Shown here piece by piece: positions 46,382 to 60,900 of a stretch of DNA of 64,000 nucleotides; position 1 is the stretch's first letter; every line of letters starts with the position of its first letter. Position numbers and translations under genes: made by a program. Source of the stretch: Phytoseiulus persimilis (taxonomy: Eukaryota; Arthropoda; Arachnida; Mesostigmata; Phytoseiidae). Below the pieces are notes generated by a model. That model saw nothing but the letters and a program-made list of their open reading frames with translations, was not told the DNA's origin and did not search any database. Location of the stretch: the NCBI GenBank assembly GCA_037576195.1, contig CM075102.1, positions 43,396,745 to 43,460,744 on the forward strand, written 5' to 3'.

Positions 46382-49300
46382 TTCGGGTTACAACCGACCC
46401 TGAGGGATTCATTTTTTGGCCAAGAGTGGCCCGGTTCGTATGACTAGCGACTGCCACCCTCCACGGCTAGATGGTAGCTAGCAGCGAAGGTACTATAAAC
46501 GAGCGCGCCATCGGGCAATGGATTCTTTTTATGGCATATTCAAGGTAGCGAGATGTCCGAAACTTTAACGTGCGTCTTGATATTCGTTTCGCACAGCCCA
46601 GAGTATGACCTCAGTCGTGCCGCTTCCCGCAGAGCTCCCTCGCTCTTCCAGGAGTGCCTCGCAACACTCTTGGACACGATGGGCAAGTCTATTCCCTGTC
46701 GGTTTCTGATGAGCCATAACGCCTGATTCGGCTCGGCAATACACTCGGGCATTTCCGATAATAAGCAGCGGTGCGATACGCTCAGCATTTGGATCACAGA
46801 CGCGCCATACCGTGAACACCATTTAATTATCTGCCTCAGTATGTGGGACTGCAGTCGGTAAATAGGGGCCAATTCCCAGTGGTAATAAATACATAATATC
46901 CCCCATAGAGTAGGTCGCCATATGTCAAGAGGGGCCTTTATTACCCACTGTTTACCCTGAGACGGCTTGCTCGTACCGGGCTTCCGCCGCTGTTGCACGA
47001 GGGCGGCTCGCTCACATGATTTTCTTCCTCCGACTTAAGCCTTTCGCTCTCCTCAGCTTCCCCCAGATTGCCCGATCCGAGCATGTATCCTGAGCGGCTC
47101 GGACTCGTCATGAGGAGCCACTCGTGCCCTTCCCATTTGAATCGGCCGTTTTACACCATCCAGTCCGAAACGTACATACACGCTCCCTCCTCTCATAAAT
47201 CACGAGAACGGAGAGGAGTCCCGATCGCTGTTCCCCGCGCTCGAAACCGTGAACCGACCCGTGAGCCAAGCGGTCGAGGCAACGTGCTATCCGAACCCGG
47301 CTTACGACTTATAGTTCGAGTCTCGAACACCGGAGGGCGCGAGGATCAGGACGCCCCCTTGTGGCTGGACTGCCTCACTTGGCTCGATCTCCTGAGCCGC
47401 TCACATCGTCCTGAGTATTGACGAGAAGTGTCACGTTGTTGTGAAAGCGCGTGTGCTGATCGCGCATCGTGACGAGAGAATATTGACTGTGAGAGCGGGC
47501 TGGGATTTCCCGGCGGTAGCGCAGAGTGAACTTTTATTGTGAGGAACTCTGAAAGTGCTGGGTCAATCGCGAGGAAGCGAGCTTTCGCCCCGAGGATTGT
47601 TCAGCGAGTGCCTCAACAGGTGAACAAACACGTATTGGAATTTAGAACGAGGCGGATAAATTTCCGAGCAAGTGATACCTCATTAGGAGTTTATTGGAAC
47701 TTTCGTGACAGTTTTGGACTACTGACCTGAAGGATCTTGCCGGATTTAAGAGGTGAGTGAAACAGCCGTCTTCCCGAGAGCGACCGGCTTCCTTCTCCGA
47801 CGGCGACCGCAATGCTGTCCCCTCTGAGCCGAAACTTCTCGATCGGTTCATGAACTGTCCGTCGTGTCCACTCGATGTCTGAGCCGATGGAGCTTTTTGG
47901 CAGTTTCGGCAGTCCTCTGTTCCTGCTGTCGGGCGCGACTTCGACTCGACAAGGCGAGCTCGGTGTCGGATCTCGTGGTTTGAGACCGGCCGTTCGAGAG
48001 AGATCGCGGCAAACCGCGTCCGGAACTTCAATCCGTCGGGAAAAACTGTGAACGTTCATTCGCAGAACCGTCGGTGGCTGGCAAAAAATGGGGAAGCGTC
48101 GGGCAATTCAGGTGGACCTCGGAACAAGGGATTGGACGGGAAGGCTGGGATGGTGGTGTGGGGAATAGGTCGGGAACTGTCGTGCGGCAGTGAACAACGG
48201 AGGTTTCATTGTCATTCTTATGCGGACGAGGCTCATTTTCAATGCAGCATGTTAGGCCGCCGTCTGCTTGCTTGCGCCGTCGCTCGTCCCACCGTCACCG
48301 GAGAAATGCGCGAGCGTCTGCCTGCCAGCTTGCGTTTGTGCTTTTCCTCTCGGAGCTGGCGGCACATGGGTGGCGTAATTGAAACATGCGTTCTTCTCTG
48401 AACAACCTCACCGAACAGGGCCTCACAAGCCCAGTCGGGGATGCACAACGTTTGTAACATCTCGAGATGCTCGGTTGATCAGTTCGGTTTTCGGGGTGGA
48501 TGGACGACAACGCAGGACCGCGCTGGACGGAATATCCGTACAGACGGTCAAGAAGTTCCGGGCGAGGTATTTCGTAGGAGTTTCGATCCTGATCTCGCCT
48601 CTTCGAGCGGCGACAAAATCGAACGACGATGCCGACTCGTCCACTCCTATCCCGCTTCTACCGGCGACTGGGTTGCGAAACATATCGACCCAGGTTTCCT
48701 CTACCAGATGCAGATATCATGTCTTACGAGATGCTATCCAACCGACCGACCGAACAAGGGCTCTCCACGCCAGATTTTCCGCATTCCCAACTGCTGTCGA
48801 TCGCTCAGCGAAGGTAATGAAGGACGGGAGAGTGTCCGCGAGGGATACCTTGACTAAGATATCAGTCCTGATCATGCAAACCGGAGTTGACTTTCGCGGA
48901 AGCGATCCGCAATGACTTCCCTGCTTGAAAGTATGCCATGCTTTGAGGTCGCTGAGAGGATATATTTCTCCCCGGGTCCTCCGAGCTCCCGAGTAGGATC
49001 AACCTTCAGGACATACTGATCGAGCGCACTAGTGGCGGGGGATCGCCCATGATTCTCAGGTCGGTCATGCTTAGGTCGAAGAAGCGAGCGGCGTCGCGTC
49101 GTTGAGAGCAGATTCGGTGTCGGTCGGAGTCGGTGGCGCCCTTCGCCAAGTTCCCCACGAGACTCTTCCCGAGTTTCCTCACTCGTGTCTTTGCTCGCGG
49201 TTTCCCATGGGAACCTTCTGCACAAGGTTGCGGAGCAAGTCGTTCACCTCAGAGACCGGAAGCTCTTTCCTGCAGCTTCGCTCATTCGGTTTGTCTTCTT

Positions 49301-52300
49301 TTGTTTCGCCTTTCGCGCGCACCTTGACCGCGCGAAATGAGGACGGTGCATGAGCGTCGCGAGCGCGCACAGCTGAACGAGAGTCGAGCAAAGCCTGACC
49401 AAGCGCCGTCGCGGGGTTCGGCGGGGCTCGTGCAGCGGGGGCGGCGAGACGCGAAACTTGCGGGGACCGTGCAGGTTATGGCCCCATAAGCCCAAGGAAG
49501 ACGGGATGACGATGGCATAAGAACGAACAAATAGAGCCGCTATTTGCCGATGATCATGGTCATACCGCTGATAGGGCTATGGCTGGGTAGAATATTCACG
49601 CTGAGCGGGGAGAGGAGGAAAGCAGGAGACGGCTCATTAATTACGTGCTTCCAGTCCCGCGGCATGCCCGGACAGAGTGTTGTCCGACGCCGAAAAACCA
49701 ACTGTCGGCTTCAAGTCGTGCGCCCGGCCGAAAGCTCATGCGGATGGAGTTCCCGACGGGAACCATCAGTCGTTTCTATTTTTGACTCTCGCGAGCGTCG
49801 ATGCTCCGAGCCCCTCGCCGGGGCGGAAACGGAGACAAAAAACAACCGTTGTTATTGGAAGTTCTCGAACGTTGGTCAGGAAATCGCGGTGAAGCGAAAA
49901 ACGCTCCAAGACGTCAACGAAGCCCGGCAACAGCAGTTATTCAGAGCTAACTTTACGGGGATCGATTCGAGGTATTTATAGCGCGAATGACGTGGCTCAA
50001 CGCAGGAGATTCAACGTCAAAAGTTCGGATCGACTGACAATACTACGTAGATGACTTGTATGACTGAGCATGCGTGCGGCTTAAAATGGGCGAGGACCGA
50101 CGAATTCAATCGGAAGTGCGGGCGAAAGAGAACAGACAAGATATTGGGGTCTCCATGCGGAGTTGCTGAGCTTTCGAAAACATAGTGACAGGTATGCGCG
50201 TGAGGGGAGCGAGAGACAGGTCGGCCTCGGAGTGGAATGGGGGATAATGGAAAGCACGCTGAAGTTTTCGGAGAGCAAATGGCGAACGGAGCGGAAAATT
50301 AGACCTGTGGAGCTGCTTCCACCGCCTCGCTATGTGAGACGGGCGAGTGCGGCAATGCCGACCGTGGTGAGGTGGGTGTAGACTTCTCCTTCTTGACGAG
50401 TCGAACTCGAGTCGGGCTCGAACCGCGGGCTCACCGTATCTGTCCATTTTGGAGAGGACACCTCCTCCAGGATGGACACCGGAGAAAGTCGAGTTCGGCC
50501 CAAAATTCCCTGGTCTGGTTGGTAGCGCACGTGCGGATCCGCCCGTTGTGCAACAGCCGCCTCGTCGTTGTCACGATCGGGGAGAAATAGCGTTAACCAT
50601 CGATCCTTATCGTTGACCCTCTTTCTTCGGAACCATTCCTGTGATTCCCATCCTGATGCTGCAGAAGATTCCATGGATATTCACGTCACAGGGTCCAGGA
50701 GGAGAGGATCTCCCTATGAAAACGATGGAAAGAGCTCAGGCTCGCCGCTGCGTCGCGACGACGCGCGACCAAACCACGCGGGCCGACAAGCAATTCTGCT
50801 GTCGGAACGAAGGCGGCTCTTCCATTTGCAATCAGCTGGAGACACCGACTTGGGACCCGTTCAGGAACTGTCGCGGGAGCTCCCTTCTAACCTGCATGAC
50901 CGGGGTAGGGCAGAGCTGCAGCGGGTCATCACAACGTTCTTGCGTCGTCTGTTCCCGTGCTCTCAGGACGCGTTGAACGAGGTCGGTCGGAATCCCGACG
51001 CGTCATGCGACAAAGTCGGCCGGCTCTGCCGCCACAGGTATCGCTCATGGCTCCGACGGCCTTGTTCTTGCTAGAACCCCCGGAGGGTTGCCCTCGCTGG
51101 GAGTTCGGAACCAGTGCGAAGCAACGGCGCGGCGTCTGCTCGGGCCTGGTAATGAATTTTACTACGTTTTGATCTCCGAGTTTAGCGCGCCGTCTGGGGA
51201 ATCCGCTCGACGTGCTGCACGGCTAATCCCTCCTACTTGTTCTGGGGCTGCGGATGCTGTGGACCCGCCGCGTGTATTCTGGCTCCATGATGTCCTTGGA
51301 GAAGGAACAGCGTTCTTGATTTCTTCCTCTGGTTCGAGGCTCGCCTCCCGGGGGAAAAAGCTCACACAACTCATCTAAACGGCTCGTTGGATTACAAGAG
51401 CAGCCGAGCGATTTTGAATTGGTAATCTCCGACTACTTATAGAACTTGAGCGCGACTCAAGCTCCCTCTGGCTGTTTTTCGGTGGGCGACGATGTCTTCG
51501 GATGGCCACCGTCAGTTCAACCCGGATTCGGAGAGCGTCCTCTTCTCACGTGGCGAATCTCGTGGATGCGGGTCCACTGAACGCAGCGAAGTTGGGCCAA
51601 CCCGGAGGCTATGCACGTGAGCGCTGTTCACAAACCGTCTCACCACGCGTGCATCGGACGACACGGGTTCGGCGTCGCGCACTCCCCTCCGAATCGAGGA
51701 CCTTGGCGAGGCTCGAGCGAAGATGAGATCTCGCGGTCGTTGATGAGATGAACTCGGATCCTTGAGTTCTCCGAGGTGAGCAAGGAGCCTGGGCGGGGGA
51801 AACCATACGCGAACAAGACCCAGGCTCGGAACGAACGGATTCAAGAGCAGATTTTTTTTTCTTCCCCCCGCCCTGCTCCTGATGTGATTTGCAATTTATC
51901 GATTCCGGTCTCACTCAGCTGCTTCTCTCGAACTCGGCGGAAGTCGTTAGATCCTCCACGGCGGCCTACTCCTCCCGTCAATATCTCGGGAATTTCATGA
52001 AAATTCGCGTCATACCCGACCGACATCGCCCATCGAGCTCCGTGAGTGGAGACGGTGGATCAGCCCGACTAGCTGGGAAGCAAAAGTTTAAGCTAGAGTT
52101 GGTTCAAGTAAGTTCGGTAGATGAACGGGTGAGCTAGTGAGCGTTCGGTTCACAGGGACCGTTACCCCGGCTAGCTATATGGCGTGACCGTATGGTGAAG
52201 CCGGGCCGGCGTGCTGCGGGCGGCTGTCCGGAACTTTTTGGGCAAGCCGGCCGTGGTTCTCCTCCGGCACTCGCTCGTTTTTCCCCCTCGTTTCTTTCGA

Positions 52301-52725
52301 AGTTCGCTAACTCGGCGGCCCTCGCGGTGCGTCTTCCCCCGTCTGTCGATCGGTCCTCTCCTCAGCACTGTTATTTCCATCACCCGACCCATTCATGAGG
52401 AGAGACAGGCAACTCAGTTTCGCTGCCAAGCATCGATTAACACGTCGAACGGAGAGCAGAGTTCTCCAGCTTCAGTCCGTCAAGAGGAAGGAAGCGGGCT
52501 AAATGCTGCCTTCACCCGACAGCCAGATCCGAGGGAGCCACCCGCGTCACTCCCGCGACAGGCAGTAGCGGGAGGAGGACGGCCATGCTCACACTTTGCG
52601 TGACAGAGAAACAGCGTCTACTTGTCCAACGCGACAGCGGGGACTTCGAAGAATCGGAAGACTGTCCTGGGCTTGAATAAAAAGGAGGAATCCGAAAAGT
52701 GGAGCATCCCGCGAGCCGGAAGAAT

Positions 52726-52750
52726 GGGGCGGGGAGGGGAGGGGGAGGGA
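52726..52750 (+). repeat. G-quadruplex-type motif
   Basis: Five G-tracts of 3-5 bases (GGGG, GGGG, GGGG, GGGGG, GGG) separated by single bases. The + strand meets the usual G4 pattern with very short loops. It lies in the GC-rich gene-free tract; no promoter or gene was identified beside it. Confidence 0.7.
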
Positions 52751-55700
52751 AGGTGGCCGCCCGGAGTGACAGGCGGATCGAGATCGGGCTATGAGCTCTG
52801 TTCCGCATTGATTGAGGAGTCTTCCCGGAAGCCGGTGCTCGCAGAATATGAAACATACCGGGCTGCTCCGGCCAGTGTCAGACTCCAGAAAGGACGCGCG
52901 GCCGGAACAGGATTCCGCCTCAGGGAACGCTCGGGATCCATACCGTACGGAGGGGAGGGAAAGAGCTGCAGCGGGAGAAGGAGGATGAAACTGGAGGAGG
53001 GCGGGGGCAGGATGGGCGTTCAGCAATGGAGGCGCAAGGCCCATCCACTCGTTGGGAAACCGAGAGTTGGGAGCGAATTTCGTCGAAAGCGTTCGTTGAC
53101 GAGTTCTTGCGAAGCCTAATGGACGGCAAGTGAAGCGGTGCGAACCATCAGCGATGCAAACACAACCATCCGGAGACGTACAACAAAGTGATACACGCCA
53201 AGAGCACACAAAAATCTGCTGTTGTCCGACTGAGTCGGCAGGAGCTTTTTGTGATCGCTTTCTGCGTTGATTGAATATCACTTATTCGATGATGGCATTT
53301 GGCCTTTTTTTTCTGTGCTCTCGATCGTTTCCTTCCCATCGCTCATGTCGCTGTGCCGCTTCAAATGACGCTTGGCATTTTTGCCCAAGTCATCGTTTTG
53401 TAAAACTCGCAGACGACTCCCTTGGTCCGCCGCTCGCCCGCACGCCGGCTCACTTCCAGGAACAAATCATGATCGTTCGGCAACCATTCCGCCGATCGGG
53501 AGCTTTGAAGTCGGATTCTCGTTCCCGAAATCCTCGCGCACAGGTTGAAAAAAAAAATCCAAGACAGAAGGCGCCAGGACCCCCCTTGCAGAGGGAACCC
53601 ACCGAAAGGTTTTCACCGCGGGCATTGAGTCGCTTGGAACGTTCGGTCCGTGCGCGCATGCACAGACACGGCGCTCAAGTGGATCCGAATCGCTTCCCGC
53701 CTGCCTCCTCGGCGCGTGCTGCATGTAGATATGGCCACTTGACCGAGACACGCGGACGTTCACGCCTAAGACGATACGCGAAAAATAAGCCCGGAGCCCT
53801 GGGATACCAGTCGACAATTTTCGCCGGAGCTCGGAACGTGGGCTCATGTTTTTGGCGGAATCAGGGGCTCTCCGCCGCCCACCACGTGCGCATGGGAGCC
53901 CAGAGACTTTTTGAGAGCCCGAAGAGATTCAGTTCTGTTGTCCAACGGAACAAAAGCGACATCCGAGCAGTCAAGTGCTTCTTCGATTCCGGATGCGGGT
54001 TCTCCGAAGATATTCGAGTCCTGTCCTCCTTCGATTGCCCGGCCCCGTGATCCGCGGCCTTGCGGGCGATAACAGGAGACAACCGCGGCCTGCAACGATG
54101 CTCAGAGCGCGAATTCGTGCGAGTCACGCGCGATGGAACCGTGGAGAAAATCTCTTAACAGTTCAAAAGTTGAGAAATCAATTTCCAACTCGGCCTGTCG
54201 GTTCCCGTCTGTTTGCTCGCCATTGGTTCGTTCAGTCTGTCGCACAGACGCTCGGTGGTTACTTTCTTCGGCAAAAGCTACGAGATCTCGCACGACTTTA
54301 ATGCAATAAGCAATGAAGAAGGGTCCGAATGGAGCTCTCATATGTCTTAGCTCCGGAAGCCGTTAGCTTTCTCTGGCGAGATCTAATTATTGACCACCAC
54401 TGCTCGTGTCCCATCCCTCCTCACCCGTTTTCGATGCCGCCGCCGCTCTAGCTACCACCACCGCAGAGAAAGAGAATATGGGGTTCGTTCGATTAAGCTG
54501 TGTATGTTCGTGAAGAAGAGAAAGAAAGAAAGAGTACATACGCATCTCTGAGCGGAAGAGTGTTCGGAGAACAGCTAAATGGTTTGGCGCGATTCATCCC
54601 TGACCGTACGAAGAGGAACCAGCCCGCCACTCCGCACTCCTCTTGATTCGTTTCTTCTCTCCCTGATGTACCCGCCCCTCAAACTAGCCTCCGATTCCTC
54701 TCCGCTTAGATATTCGCTTCTGATCGCGACCCTGAACCAAGTCCAATCTGTCCGACTCGCTCCGACCGTTAGGTATATGCAAGCAGCTCGTCGATGTACA
54801 TACGTATGAGCTATTTAAAACGCTTCCCGCGTCGGTTTGCCTCTCTCTTTCGGCCTCGGCCGGTGATCGTTGCGAGGCCGATGCAATTAACAGCAATTAG
54901 TATCATCATCACGATCATCATTATCGACACGACGCCAGCAACAGAGGCAGCTGACGCAGCTACGACTCGAAAACGCAGGAGACACCGACAAACGGGAATT
55001 CGAATTCCAGGGTTCGGTTCTCTGAGGGAACTTTGTGATTTTTGACACTCTCTCAGCTGACCCGCCCATGTTGCGCTCAGCTGAGCAAGAGCAGCTCGTA
55101 GCGCGAAGGTGGCGGGAACCCGACTGAACGGGGATGTCAGCTAATCCTTCAGAAGCCAGGAGTTGGCGATGCGAGCCCCAAAACAATTATCTGATCGAGA
55201 CACGACGAATTCCGGTTTGCGCCGACACCAAGACCTCGGAAGCGTTGAGCCCGCACAGTAGTGCGTGGCTTGCGACGACGGACAGAGCGAGCGGATGTTT
55301 TTCGACCAGGGCTCTGTCGCGTTATCTCGAGTGCAATTCCTGGGGAAGCACACGAGGCGACGGCGGTCGAATCGGGTTCTTTTCTTTCTCGGATCTGCAC
55401 GTGTCTGACGCCCGAGCTCAGCCGGCGGAGATCCCTAAATCCCGCAGCCAGTTAGATTCAGGCTCTCCGCTGGCTGCGCTGCTTCGTTCCATCTGGAATT
55501 GATAATAGAACAAAGTTTTCCCTCAGCGGGACAAAACTTCTCTCGCTGAACTCAACGCCGATTCCGCCATCGACGATTTCCAGTGCTAAAATTCTCATGG
55601 ACGACGACGAGACAGGGGAGCGGAAGCTGGCGTCGGGGGGATTTGGAGAGGAAAGAAAATGAGGGAGATAACGAAGAGTTCAACGAGATCGAACAGAGGG

Positions 55701-57774
55701 AGAGGCACTGACTTGATCATTCCCGCAATCCATTCAGAAACCAGGGCGCCCGACGAGTGGCGGTGGAATGATGTAAAAAGAACGCTTCGCCCCCGGTCGC
55801 TGTTCTGCTCCTGTTCAGTATATTCAAGTGCACGACATCGAAGATGACGGAGAGCACACAATGCCACCGGTTGTGTCGAGGCGCGAAAGGCTATGGGTGA
55901 GCGAAGCATTTTTTGTCGTTCCGTCGTGCTCTCACGCTTCGTTGGCGGCAGTAGGCAATCGTTGTCAACGAGAAACGTATGAACGAGCGAAGACACAAAC
56001 AAAGAGAACGCGACAGACGATCATAAGTCATGTTTGTCTGCACGATTCATGCCTTCCTTTGTGTCCCTTGCTGCTTCCCAATCGTGTAGGACGGAACAGA
56101 CCTTGACGTTGCTCCCAGACGCTAACGCAAGGCGACATGCATAGTAACTAAGGCGTAGCAGGCGGACGGATGGACGAAATGCTAGTTGTATGATCGGCCT
56201 CTGGTGCGAATCGCTCACGAATATCGAAACCAAAAGCACGCACAGGGTGGGGATGTTCTCCCAGCTTCCCGAATGAAGGTTCGGGTGACGAAGGTTGTCA
56301 AGAAAACAAGAAAAATCTTGGCGATTTCCAATCGAACGGCAGCTATCTCAGTGAGCCTCCGGGAAAAGTCTCCGAGAATGATCGATCGCCCGATTCCTGC
56401 GATCGGTCTGAGATGAATAAGGAACAAAGCCCGGGAGCTGATTGAAACATTGATTGTCGGGATCGCGGCGTGCTCGTGCTTTTTATGACTCGCGAGGTTT
56501 TACTGCGCCTCAGGCGCGGCTGTCAATGAGTACAACTGGAGGGAACCGCAGTCGAGATTAAGCCCTTGCCCGTGCGTTACGATGATTACTCAAATCTTGA
56601 GCTTAATAAGAAGTTTTCAATCGGTGGAAACCCCGAGTCTTAACTCCATTCCTCTGTTGTGGGGCGAATCGATGGCGGTCCTGGATTCGTTCAACGATTA
56701 AAACTTTTTGTTTCTTTTGGGGTGCCGGCTTCTCCCCCACGGGAACTTCGGGTCGTTCGGATTTTTCCCGCGCATGGTTCGGGCGAAGCTCGATACTCGG
56801 AAACACTGAAACGAAATCGTCATCCGTGAGACCGGTCCGCGAAACGACAAAATAAGCTGCATCCGCTGAGCGAAGTCCTTTTTCCTTGCGAACCTGCGCG
56901 GAGTCCTCACTATCAGGGTTCGGGCTAGGGCTCTGAAATTCGTAGCCTGCACAGGGTGTTCAGCCCTGTGTTTTCGGGGAAAATATTGTTGCGCTGTCAA
57001 TCATGACCTCGGTCACTCGAAACCTTGGCTCTGCGCGAGTCGCCATCGGGGGTTTCGCTCATGGGCGCACTTGTATTAGAAAATTGGGCACACTGCACGT
57101 GGGAAACATGCGTACTCGCTCATCGCCCGCACGGCTTTTTACTATTTTAGCTGATTGGTGATTTTGTATTCCTCACACAGGAGCATGCTCTGGGCGGCCA
57201 CGAATCGGCTTCGCGGTCCCACTGCTGCTGCCGCCTTTTGGGGTCGGACCTCGTGGAGTATCGACCGAATAATTTCCTCTGGTGGCGTAGGCCACGTACG
57301 AGGGCGAGCGGGCGGGGTGAGCCGAGCGCACACGGGTACGCGTTCGGTGCTTTCGCGGATCGAAGTCGTTCCGAATAACACGGTTTCAGCTCCTCTGGTA
57401 CGCGAAGCTGTCGTTGAATGATTTCTCGTGCGGCTAGGCCATCCATGTAATATCTGCAATTGTGCGAGATAGGATCACTTCCGTGAGGTTCGCGCTCGAC
57501 TGCGCCTTGACGATTCCGAAATGCTGTGCAGCAGTTCCCGGTTTCGAGTAAGTTCTGGAAGTGATCCTACTATCGATTGGTCTGTCGAGTCTAGTGGTAG
57601 CCAGGCTCGAGGCGGAGGATTGGTAACGGTTTTCGATCACGAAGTTCGATAGTCATGATCCACCGAAGACGTTCCAATAGGGATGAGGCCTCCGTCTCGA
57701 TTTCGAAGAGTGAGACTCGTGAGAGCCTGAGCGCACGCACCGATCAGCGCCGAAGAGGCGGAAGGGCAACGTGT

Positions 57775-57920
57775 ATGCGTGATACGTGTATGGACATGCG
57801 TACTTGCATATGTTTTCGTGTACATCCAGGTGTTTGCGTATAAGTGCGTTTGTCCCCTCCTGCTACCAAGCTCGCTACTGCTGGTTTATATATACGCATG
57901 TATGTTCGGCTGTTGGGATA
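57775..57920. repeat. Alternating purine-pyrimidine tract
   Basis: The tract is rich in GTAT, TGCG, ATAC and GTGTA steps with few runs, including ATACGTGTATGGACATGCGT and TATATATACGCATGTATG. It looks like a degenerated TG/TA-rich simple sequence. No gene is visible in it. Confidence 0.45.
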
Positions 57921-60900
57921 GGCGTGTGCTTGTAAGTACATTACCGCAAACGTCGTTGAGAGGTTAGATGTTTATACGAGGAATAGAATCCACTGGCATC
58001 AGCGACCGCGGCTCGGACGGGGGACCGGGTAGATAGCGGAGGTGTCAGTCAGGTCAAAGCTTGTTATGATGGTGACGCCCCGAGGCAATACAACCATTCC
58101 ACCATAGCTGCAACCAACCAGCCACCCAACCGAACGAGCGAGCGACAAACCGCCCGCATCCTCGCCCTTCAAGCTCTGGTTTTGTGTTTGGTGAGCTGAG
58201 ATTTGAGGGAACGGCGCTTTCGCTTTTGATTGGACCCGGTCGGCTCGGATTCGTCTAGCGAACAGCCATCCATACATTCGGCTCGGAGACAGTGTTGTTT
58301 CTCGCTCGTTCGTTCGAAGCGACAACGACAGCTGAAGCAGTGAACGATCTGCATATGTTCGTTCAATGAGCCGTTGGATAAACACTGACTAATCCCAGTA
58401 TTCATTCCACGCTTCCTTGGCCCATCCTTCCGCATTGTTCGTATCGCTCCGGTTCTCCTTTGAATCGCCCGGTTCCCCGCGCACTTCATGCCGCGGAGTT
58501 TCGCTCCAAGAGATCTGAGTCTTTGAAAAATGCTCCCTCAACGAGGGAACAAGCAAACGAACTCATGGGTAAAAGAACAAAAGGACCGTCGAGGAAGCGA
58601 GCCCACGACCGCATCAGAAGAACCTGTTGTGAACGGGATTCAATCCGGCCGAGGCCACTTGAGCTAAAGTCGCGTGAAAATCGAGTTGCAAGAACCTTCT
58701 GCGAGAACGTAACTCCGATCGGAGCGAAGAATTTCAGTCAGTGTCTAGGTTTTCTTCGACACGGTCGTGGGAAACAGTGACGACCATTCTTACGACGTCC
58801 TGGGTTGTTTCGAAGAGAAGGAGCTCAAGTCGCGAGAACGCGTTCCGAGCCCACTCACAGGCTATTCAAGAACGCTCCGAGAAGCCACCAAGTCTTGAGT
58901 GTTCGGGATATTCATCGAGTAAAAGTGATTCCGAGACTCGGAGGTGATCACTCCACTGAAGTCATTTCAACGGTTCTCGGGGGTTTCTGGACCACTGAGG
59001 GATCACAGAGTCCCAACGAGTCGTCTGTGACTGGCCTGGCTACAGCATTGAAACAATAAATTCAGTCGCAAGCCGGGGTTCCATGGGCTTCCCGGAGCCC
59101 GACATCCATTGTCTCCTCGACGTTGCGAGTGGATTCCGCAGTCGAGTTTTGGTTTGATGAACAAACTTTTCCGCCAGTCATTGTTTTGCTCTGAAGAAAA
59201 ACAAATCACGAAATCACTTGCGGCGCAGCGTGCGACTCCGGCTCGCTCACCCTTCCGGAATGGACTCCGACTCATCAGTTGCATTGTATGTGGTTCGGTC
59301 TGCAGATCTGTCCCGGGCCTGTGTTCGGGTCCGGTGCGACGCACCGACGGTCTGCCCTCAGAATTAGATTAGGGATTCAGAATGGACTCGGGGTGGACGA
59401 CAATGTGCGTCGCCCCGCTTGCTTAGTCGCTCCGGCTTTTTGAAGAGATGAGCAGGCACGAAGACGGGTCTATCTAAAAACTGTCACCCCGGTCTGGAAA
59501 GGAGGATGCTTCCTCGCCATCCCACAAGGATTCCCTAACAGGATTGAGGAAGCGAGAGCATGAGGAGAGGAACTATCAGCGGGACCGGAGGAGGGACGGC
59601 GGCCGTGGAGGAAGGTGAGGGAGTGAGTGGATGGGAGGATGGTGGGTGGTTTTCTTGGAGTTGCCCTAACCTCGACCACGCTTTGAGGGACACGATGACG
59701 ACGAGGACAAGGTGAACATGTGTTCGAATTCTGCTTCACTTCCCTTCCATCGAAAATGGAGGAAAGAACGAAAGGAGGAGAAAGGACTCTGAGTGCAAGG
59801 AAGCGATTCGTGTCTGTCAGACACAGCTCTCGACGCGGAATGAGTTAGAGGATCCAAAGTTGAAGGCCGAAAGCATCAAGCTCCTTTTGTCTCGTCTGTG
59901 ATTTGATTCCAGTCTGTCAAAACAGCCTCTCTGTGATATCCTTAACTTGGCAAGATGACGAATGCATGGAGAGAGCGTCTACTTGCTTCGAGGTTTTCTC
60001 TCGTCGTTCGCAACTGGAACCCGGGTCTGGGAATCGAGCCTCGCGGCATCGAGAGGAACGAAATCACGAGGGTGGCTCGGAAAGTTCGCCAATGGCTTCG
60101 ATTTCCATTGCGACTCGAGCAGGGCTGCCTGTATCTCCGATAGTCCCCTACTTTTGGAGCTGCTGCGACGCAACTTCACTCTGCGGACTCTATGCGGGTC
60201 TCTGCTTCTTCTTTTTGACTTCTGTCATGCGGTAATTCCTCTCAGTTTCTGTTCTGTTCTTTTCCCGTCGAACTCGTCTACGAAGCCTTCAGGCACCCTG
60301 TCAGATCGAGGAGGAGTTACCCAACGACGCTGAAGACGAGCGAGCACATTGATATTCCGAAGAGAGGGACGACGTTGCTGAGAATTCGAGTCAATTACAG
60401 CCACATTGTGTAGCTGCCTTGTTTTCCAGTCTGATGGAGAGGCTTCGGATCCACAGCCTCAGACGACCTTGGTCTTGGAATGTGTTGGTCTAATCGATGA
60501 ATTATTTAGCGGCTGTGAGTGGTCAGGCTGTTGCTCCGGACACAAAGCAGAGCCACATCGAGTCTCTACCGCAAAGCCTTTTTCACGTTACCTCCTCGGC
60601 TCTAGTTCGCCTCCGTCTTGAAGATGGACGCCATCTTCAAACTTTGTGGTAAATTTTTGAGCATTGGTCGCGGCGTCGGGCTTAGTACTAGAATTTCTCC
60701 AGCTGCGGCAGGGATGAGTTTCTTCTCGCCGTGACCCCGTGACAAAGTTTTCTTGGCCGTTCGCAACATTGGCGGGGTCGCGTCCTATCTAAGGAAGCAG
60801 AAGGTAGTTATACTTAGGAGATAATAGGATTACTTTAACGGAATTAGCTCGAGATGGCCCCGAGACGCTTTTCCGTTCGGCAAAGGCAGCGGCGGCAACA

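Noticed and set aside
52589..53281. 230-codon frame on the - strand
   Set aside because: Pro/Ser/Arg-rich, no recognisable domain, and its length is explained by low stop frequency in a G-rich tract that includes the G4-type run.
53271..54050. 259-codon open frame on the + strand, the longest unexplained one
   Set aside because: It begins at a non-ATG codon, is Arg/Ser/Pro-rich and has no domain or motif. It lies in GC-rich sequence where stops are rarer, beside long open frames on the other strand. Within chance for this composition.
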